Source: Roseomonas aeriglobus (lineage in GTDB: Bacteria > Pseudomonadota > Alphaproteobacteria > Sphingomonadales > Sphingomonadaceae). From it: a stretch of DNA of 64,000 nucleotides. The stretch covers positions 1,488,001 through 1,552,000 of the forward strand of contig JAFHKN010000002.1 in NCBI GenBank assembly GCA_016937575.1, written 5' to 3'. The position numbers and the translations under genes were made by a program. Positions 58,918 to 64,000 of the stretch are shown here, piece after piece (position 1 is the first letter of the stretch; each line of letters starts with the position of its first letter). The notes beneath the pieces were generated by a model, which was not told the origin of the DNA, did no database searches, and worked only from the letters and a program-made list of their open reading frames with translations.

Positions 58918-59840
58918 CCGGAAATCAACTTCGCCTTCGGCGCACCCTCGAGCGAGTCCTGCGGCGCCGTGCCGAGGTCGCGATGTGTCACCGTGGGCGA
59001 AAACCCCTCGGCTTGCAACCGTCGCGCGATGCGGTCGGCGACATGGACCGAGCGATGCCGCCCGCCGGTACAGCCGATCGCGACGGTGACATAGGATTTC
59101 CCCTCCGCCCTGTAGCGTGGGAGCAACAACAGCAGCAGATCCTCGATCCGCGCCACCGATTCGGCATAGGCAGGGTCGCCCGCGACATAGGCCGCCACAT
59201 CGGCGTCAAGCCCCGTGCCGGGGCGCAGATCCGCCACCCAATGCGGATTGCGCAGATATCGCATGTCGAAGACCAGATCGGCATTGCGCGGCAACCCACG
59301 GGCAAATCCGAACGACATGACCGACAGCACCGGCCGCCCCAGTTCCTCGCCGGCGAAGGTCGCGCGAATGGCCTGGGCCAGCTGGTTGGAGCTGAGGTCC
59401 GTCGTGTCGATGACGCGGTTGGCCCAGTCGCGAAGCGGGGCGAGCATCTCGCGCTCGCGCGCGATCCCGTCGCTCGCCGGGCGGTCGAGCGCGAGCGGAT
59501 GCCGGCGCCGCGTCTCGGAATAGCGTCGGTCGAGCTCGGCACCGGCGCAGTCGAGAAACAGCGCGCCGATATCGGTGCCCAATTGGTGCTGCAGCGCCTG
59601 GATGCGGCCGATCACCTGCGCCGCGTCGAACCCGCGAGTGCGCGTACCGATGCAGATCGCGAGGGGGCGGTCGGCGCCGTCGGACCCGGCCGGTGCCTTC
59701 GTCTCCAGCAGCCGCTCGATCAGCGTCATCGGCAGGTTGTCGACCGTTTCCCAGCCGAGATCCTCCAGCGTGCGCAGGACGGTCGACTTGCCCGCACCCG
59801 ACATGCCGGTGACGAGCAGGATCTGCTGCGGCATCGTCAT
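58914..59840 (-). CDS. rapZ: RNase adapter RapZ / YvcJ-family nucleotide-binding protein
   Basis: 308 residues. Walker A LLVTGMSGAGKST, ICIGTRTRGF, FGFARGLPRNADLVFDMRYL, and C-terminal VAIGCTGGRHRSVHVAD. In E. coli RapZ controls GlmS through small RNAs; the role here may differ. ATG 59840 overlaps the hprK stop (ATGA); ATG 59870 is an alternative. Confidence 0.95.
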   Translation of the reverse strand: MTMPQQILLVTGMSGAGKSTVLRTLEDLGWETVDNLPMTLIERLLETKAPAGSDGADRPLAICIGTRTRGFDAAQVIGRIQALQHQLGTDIGALFLDCAGAELDRRYSETRRRHPLALDRPASDGIAREREMLAPLRDWANRVIDTTDLSSNQLAQAIRATFAGEELGRPVLSVMSFGFARGLPRNADLVFDMRYLRNPHWVADLRPGTGLDADVAAYVAGDPAYAESVARIEDLLLLLLPRYRAEGKSYVTVAIGCTGGRHRSVHVADRIARRLQAEGFSPTVTHRDLGTAPQDSLEGAPKAKLISG

Positions 59841-60271
59841 GAGCCGTTTCGCCCGTGGCGCAGCGCCCATTCGACCTTGATCGGTGCCGATGGCTCAAGC
59901 GAGGGCAGGGCGATTTCGCGCACCTCGACCCCGGCAAGGACACGCTTGCGCCCGCCCGCTGGCATCCGCGGCGGGGTTTCGGTGATGGCGACCAGCATCG
60001 CAACCGGCATATCGACCACATGCGACAATTCGACGATGCCGATCCCGCGAATTTCCATCTTCCCCGCCAGATTGTCGGGCGGCCGCGCGATCAGGTCGGC
60101 GCCGCGCCGCAGCAGCATCGTATAGTCGTCACTGACCAGGCGCGCGCCGCGATCGATCAGGCGGAGCGCCAGGTCGGATTTGCCGGTACCGGATCGTCCC
60201 TCGATCAGGACCGCCTGCCCGTCGATGGCAACGCAGCTGGCATGGATCGTTTCGCTGGACAGCGATGCCAT
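59837..60271 (-). CDS. hprK: HPr kinase/phosphorylase, short alphaproteobacterial form
   Basis: 144 residues, against about 310 in Firmicutes: the N-terminal domain is absent, as usual in alphaproteobacteria. Walker A IEGRSGTGKSDLALRL, then RLVSDDYTML and the signature-like MEIRGIGIVELS. Phosphorylates the HPr serine. TGATG overlap with chvG. Confidence 0.95.
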   Translation of the reverse strand: MASLSSETIHASCVAIDGQAVLIEGRSGTGKSDLALRLIDRGARLVSDDYTMLLRRGADLIARPPDNLAGKMEIRGIGIVELSHVVDMPVAMLVAITETPPRMPAGGRKRVLAGVEVREIALPSLEPSAPIKVEWALRHGRNGS

Positions 60272-61827
60272 CAGTCCCGTCCCGCCAGCGGCAGGCGGAC
60301 GACAAAGGCGGCGCCGGTCCGCCCATCCTCACGCGATTCGACCATGATGCTGCCACCATGCCCCTCCACGATCGTCCGGGCAATCGCGAGGCCCAGCCCC
60401 GAATGCCGGCCAAAGGCTTCGCTCGCCGGACGCACCGAATGGAACCGGCGAAAGATTGATTCGCGATCCGCCTCGGGGACGCCGGGGCCTTCGTCTTCTA
60501 CCCGGATCTCCAGCATGTCGTCGGCGCGCGTTGCGGCCAATATGATGCGGCCCCCGTCGGGGGAGAAGGAAATCGCGTTGTCGACAAGGTTGTCGAACAC
60601 CCGTTCCAGCCGCGCGCCTTCACCATAGACGTTCAATGGTCCGCCGTCATCGGGGCGGAAGGAAAGGCGGATGCCGCGCTCGACCTCGCGCGCGTGGCGC
60701 CCGTCGATCAATGCGGTGATCATCGCGCCGACGTCGACACTTTCGAATTTCGCCCGGCTCAACTGCGCATCGAGCCGCGACGCGTCGGAAATATCGGTAA
60801 TCAGCCGGTCGAGTCGATGGACGTCGTCCCGCACGACCGCCAACAGCTGTTCCTGCAGCGCCGGATCCTCGACCCGCGCGAGCCCGTCGACTGCCGAGCG
60901 CATCGATGCCAGCGGGTTCTTCAGCTCATGCGTCACGTCGGCTGCGAAAGCTTCGGTCGCGTCGATCCGGGCGCGCAAGGCCCCGCTCATGTCGGACAGG
61001 GCCCGCGCGAGCAGGCCGATCTCGTCGCGGCGGTCGGGCAGGCGGGGGACGACGACTTCGCGCGCGCGGCCCAACCGGACCCGGACCGCCGCGCGCGCTA
61101 GGCGGCGCAGCGGGCGCACGATGGTCCGGGCGAGGAACAACGACAACAGGATCGACAGCAGCGAGACGATCGCCAGCACGACGAACAGGCGGAACCGCTC
61201 GTTACGGACGGTCGTGGTGATGTCGCGGGCGTTGGCGGTGGTGAAGACGATGCCATCGCCGTAGCGTGCCGCTGCGGTGATGACGGGCGTTCGGTCCGGC
61301 GCCCGCCATACGCTCGCGCGCGCCACCGTCGGGTCGAGCGCGGCGGCGACGTCGGGCCAGTCCAGCCCGTTGCGTCGCTCGCGAAACAGCGGCGCGCGGG
61401 TGGCACCGACGATGGTGTCGATCGCGCCGTCCAGAAAGCGCGCCACGTCTTGGCGCCACGGGTCCTTGTCGGGATCGCGCAGGATCGCGTTGGTCGATCC
61501 GCGCGTCCGGGTATCGTCGAGCAGCCGCCCGTTCGGGTCGTACAGCCGCAGCCGGGCACCGGTGTCGCGGGCATAGCCCATGATCAGCGCACCGCGTTCC
61601 TCTGTCGGCACGGCTGCTATCGCATCGGCGATCAACCGCGCCTCGCGACTCGCCTGGGCGATGCGGCTGTCGAGAATGCGGCTGCGGAAGCTGTCGAGAT
61701 AGAAGAACCCGCCGGCGAGCATCGCGAGCGCGATGATGTTCACCGCCAGAATGCGTGGCGTCAGTGAAACGCGCGCAGACCACGTCAGCGACAGGTCGCG
61801 GGGGGAAGTGGGGTCGTCGGAGGGCAT
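60271..61827 (-). CDS. chvG: Sensor histidine kinase ChvG
   Basis: 518 residues. TM1 about 27-44, periplasmic domain, TM2 about 213-233, HAMP, H300 in ADVTHELKNPLASM, N box NLVDNAISFSPDGG, G boxes DEGPGVP and HSGLGLAIA. Orthologue of ChvG/ExoS envelope/acid sensors, which in rhizobia sits next to hprK and PTS genes. First partner chvI lies upstream beyond a repeat. Confidence 0.95.
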   Translation of the reverse strand: MPSDDPTSPRDLSLTWSARVSLTPRILAVNIIALAMLAGGFFYLDSFRSRILDSRIAQASREARLIADAIAAVPTEERGALIMGYARDTGARLRLYDPNGRLLDDTRTRGSTNAILRDPDKDPWRQDVARFLDGAIDTIVGATRAPLFRERRNGLDWPDVAAALDPTVARASVWRAPDRTPVITAAARYGDGIVFTTANARDITTTVRNERFRLFVVLAIVSLLSILLSLFLARTIVRPLRRLARAAVRVRLGRAREVVVPRLPDRRDEIGLLARALSDMSGALRARIDATEAFAADVTHELKNPLASMRSAVDGLARVEDPALQEQLLAVVRDDVHRLDRLITDISDASRLDAQLSRAKFESVDVGAMITALIDGRHAREVERGIRLSFRPDDGGPLNVYGEGARLERVFDNLVDNAISFSPDGGRIILAATRADDMLEIRVEDEGPGVPEADRESIFRRFHSVRPASEAFGRHSGLGLAIARTIVEGHGGSIMVESREDGRTGAAFVVRLPLAGRD

Positions 61828-61834
61828 TCAGAAT

Positions 61835-61948
61835 CCTCCCCTGGTAGGGGAGGTGGCCGGCGAAGCCGGTCGGAGGGGTGTCGCGCTATCGAGGGGGGGA
61901 CAACCCTCCGTCATCGCTTCGCGATGCCACCTCCCCGCGGAGGGGAGG
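61835..61948. repeat. Palindromic repeat between chvI and chvG
   Basis: CCTCCCCTGGTAGGGGAGG with TGG, and CCACCTCCCCGCGGAGGGG with AGG as inverted partner; inner CGAAGCCGGTCGGAGGG/CCCTCCG..CGCTTCG. A common form in sphingomonads and Caulobacter. Confidence 0.85.
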
Positions 61949-61967
61949 ACGGGCATGGGTTGCAACC

Positions 61968-62675
61968 TCACTCGTCCGAAAACCGATATCCGGCCCCGTA
62001 CAGCGTCTCGATCGCGTCGAACTCCGGGTCGACCTCGCGGAACTTGCGGCGCACCCGCTTGATGTGGCTGTCGATCGTGCGGTCGTCCACGTAGATGTCG
62101 TCCTGATAGGCAGCGTCCATCAGCTGGTTGCGCGTCTTCACGATGCCGGGCCGCTGCGCGAGCGTTTCCAGGATCAGGAATTCGGTGACCGTCAGTGTCA
62201 CCGGATTTCCTGCCCAGGTTACGCGGTGGCGTGCCGGGTCCATGACCAGGCGGCCGCGCTCGATCGGCGCCTGTCCTTCCTGCGCCCCTGCTTCCACGCC
62301 CATCGGCGCGCCTTCGGTACGGCGCAGGATCGCACGGATGCGAGCGATCAGGAGCCGCTGGCTGAACGGCTTGGCGATATAATCGTCCGCGCCCATCGCC
62401 AGACCCAGCGCCTCGTCCAGTTCGTCGTCCTTGCTGGTGAGGAAGATGACGGGGACCATCGACTTCTCGCGCAGGCGGCGCAGCAGCTCGAGCCCATCCA
62501 TCCGCGGCATCTTGACGTCGAGCACGGCCAGGTCGGGAGGGTTGTCGAGCAGCGCCTTCAGCGCCGTCTCGCCATCGGAATAGACGCGGGTCAGAAACCC
62601 TTCCGTCTGCAGCGCGATCGAGACCGAAGTCAGGATGTTCCGGTCGTCGTCGACGAGCGCGATCGTTGCGGTCAT
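61968..62675 (-). CDS. chvI: Response regulator ChvI (OmpR family)
   Basis: 235 residues. D53 in [26 protein letters not shown], and winged-helix domain ([37 protein letters not shown]). Divergent from pckA, the same arrangement as in rhizobia. Confidence 0.96.
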   Translation of the reverse strand: MTATIALVDDDRNILTSVSIALQTEGFLTRVYSDGETALKALLDNPPDLAVLDVKMPRMDGLELLRRLREKSMVPVIFLTSKDDELDEALGLAMGADDYIAKPFSQRLLIARIRAILRRTEGAPMGVEAGAQEGQAPIERGRLVMDPARHRVTWAGNPVTLTVTEFLILETLAQRPGIVKTRNQLMDAAYQDDIYVDDRTIDSHIKRVRRKFREVDPEFDAIETLYGAGYRFSDE

Positions 62676-62776
62676 GTGACGGCGTTAGTCGAGAAAAGCA
62701 CCGTCCTCAACAGTGACACCGGTAGCAGGTTTGACCCTCCCGAAACCCACCGATAAGCGCCGGGGACCAATGACAA

Positions 62777-62786
62777 CATACGTATG
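62777..62786. promoter_or_regulatory. Palindrome CATACGTATG in the chvI/pckA divergent region
   Basis: A 10-bp perfect palindrome 36 bp before the pckA start, in a 146-bp intergenic region that must hold both promoters. Could be a regulator site. Confidence 0.3.
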
Positions 62787-62821
62787 CATCGGCGGTCAGC
62801 CGGGCACGGAGGAGAATAGAG

Positions 62822-64000
62822 TTGAGCGATCGCGTTCCTGACGCCGGCCTCGAGTCGCAGGGCATCGAAACCCGCGCCGACATCCACTGGAATCTCGTCA
62901 CCGCCCGTCTGGTCGACGCCGCGCTGCGCCGGAACGAGGGGAAGCTGAGCGCCGACGGCCCACTGGTGGTCGAAACCGGTCCGCACACCGGGCGCAGTGC
63001 GCAGGACAAGTTCATCGTCCGCGATGCCGAAACCGAAAACACCGTGTGGTGGGGTAAGACCAACAAGGGTATGCTCCCGGAACATTTCGCGGCGCTGAAG
63101 GAAGACTTCATGACCGCGCTGAAGCGCCGCGAAGACCTGTACGTGCAGGATCTGTACGGCGGCTCGCAGCCCGAGCATCGCGTCAAGGTGCGCGTCATCA
63201 ACGAACTCGCCTGGCACAATCTGTTCATCCGCACGATGCTGGTCCGCCCGGAGGAGCAGGAGCTGCGCGGCTTCGTGCCCGATTACACGATCATCGACCT
63301 GCCGAGCTTCCGCGCAAATCCGGCACGGCATGGCACGCGCAGCGAGACGGTGATCGCGGTCAACCTGACCGAGAAGCTGATCCTGATCGGCGGCACCCGC
63401 TATGCGGGCGAAATGAAGAAGAGCGTCTTCGGCCTGCTCAACTATCTGCTGCCGACGACCGGCGTCATGCCGATGCATTGTTCGGCCAATATGGGCGCCG
63501 ACGGTTCGACTGCGGTGTTTTTCGGCCTCAGCGGCACGGGCAAGACGACGCTGTCGGCCGATCCGAAGCGCACGCTGATCGGCGATGACGAGCATGGCTG
63601 GTCGGATACCGCCGTCTTCAACTTCGAAGGCGGCTGCTATGCCAAGATGATCCGCCTGTCGGAGGACGCCGAGCCCGAGATTTTCGCGACCACCAAGCGC
63701 TTCGGCACCGTGCTGGAAAACGTCGTGATGGACCCGGTTACGCGCCAGCTCGACCTCGACGATGCAAGCCTCGCCGAGAATTCGCGTGGCGCCTATCCGA
63801 TCGACTTCATTCCGAACTCGTCGGAAAAGAACATGGGCGGGGTGCCGAAGAACATCATCTTCCTGACTGCCGATGCGTACGGCGTGCTGCCCCCGATTGC
63901 GAAGCTAACGCCCGAACAGGCGATGTATCATTTCCTGTCCGGCTATACCGCGCGCGTCGCCGGCACCGAGATCGGCGTGACCGAGCCCGACGCGACCTTC
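62822..64000 (+). CDS. pckA: Phosphoenolpyruvate carboxykinase (ATP), 5' part; cut by window edge
   Basis: 393 codons to the edge. [24 protein letters not shown], the kinase loop [16 protein letters not shown] and IGDDEHGW identify PckA. First step of gluconeogenesis from oxaloacetate, which sphingomonads need on acids because the Entner-Doudoroff route does not run upward. Start TTG 62822 follows GGAGGAG; no ATG is available nearby. Confidence 0.96.
   Translation, partial: MSDRVPDAGLESQGIETRADIHWNLVTARLVDAALRRNEGKLSADGPLVVETGPHTGRSAQDKFIVRDAETENTVWWGKTNKGMLPEHFAALKEDFMTALKRREDLYVQDLYGGSQPEHRVKVRVINELAWHNLFIRTMLVRPEEQELRGFVPDYTIIDLPSFRANPARHGTRSETVIAVNLTEKLILIGGTRYAGEMKKSVFGLLNYLLPTTGVMPMHCSANMGADGSTAVFFGLSGTGKTTLSADPKRTLIGDDEHGWSDTAVFNFEGGCYAKMIRLSEDAEPEIFATTKRFGTVLENVVMDPVTRQLDLDDASLAENSRGAYPIDFIPNSSEKNMGGVPKNIIFLTADAYGVLPPIAKLTPEQAMYHFLSGYTARVAGTEIGVTEPDATF

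Overview
The window is a GC-rich, gene-dense chromosomal segment of an alphaproteobacterium, most likely a sphingomonad (Sphingomonas or a close relative). This rests on the complete Entner-Doudoroff cluster (zwf-pgl-edd-glk-eda), a HPr kinase/RapZ/PTS phosphocarrier cluster next to ChvG/ChvI and pckA, a TonB-dependent receptor, and many short GC-rich palindromic repeats between genes. I see no rRNA, tRNA, prophage, insertion sequence or CRISPR array. The content is mostly core housekeeping.

Layout. 1-3300: mreB (cut by the left edge) divergent from mutL-map. 3400-6470: a redoxin/prolyl-4-hydroxylase fusion, the rpsF-rpsR-rplI operon with a clear terminator, and an RcnB-type periplasmic protein. 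6670-12075: fatty-acid synthesis (fabD, fabG, a small unknown gene, acpP, fabF) and mltG, interrupted between fabD and fabG by a GxxExxY gene bounded by 28-bp inverted repeats. 12116-18412: the Entner-Doudoroff operon on the minus strand, with a LacI-type operator-like site about 100 bp upstream of zwf. 18545-20596: argC, a probable NlpC/P60 pseudo-enzyme and a MarR-type regulator. 20815-29248: secG, pyrG, hsp20 (with a possible ROSE-type RNA thermometer), a TonB-dependent receptor, a 650-bp hairpin-rich gap, lolC/E-lolD and a glutathione peroxidase.

29416-38242: dnaE, an acyl-CoA ligase, a radical SAM protein with a LexA-box-like sequence, a DUF2975/HTH pair preceded by three matching 15-bp palindromes, a secreted jelly-roll-like protein and a GFA-family protein. 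38289-43089: moaB, a soluble lytic transglycosylase, a degenerate uracil-DNA-glycosylase-like protein and ETF-ubiquinone oxidoreductase. 43187-51952: a tightly packed plus-strand run (TPR protein, ispE, enoyl-CoA hydratase, N-formylglutamate amidohydrolase, ilvD, lipoprotein, NAD(P)HX repair, RNA methyltransferase). 51927-57211: truA-fmt opposing recR-def-rmuC, then a META-domain protein. 57273-62675: trmH, HPr, EIIA, rapZ, hprK, chvG, chvI, with the EIIA/HPr/rapZ/hprK/chvG genes overlapping at start and stop codons. The window ends inside pckA.

Most notable: (1) two different palindromic repeat families lie in frame inside essential-type genes (mutL linker and fmt C-terminal domain); (2) the inverted-repeat-bounded GxxExxY unit in the fab operon; (3) three TATYG-N5-CRATA sites before the DUF2975/HTH module; (4) several proteins that keep a fold but have lost the residues of its usual chemistry (NlpC/P60-like, UDG-like, Cys-less redoxin domain).
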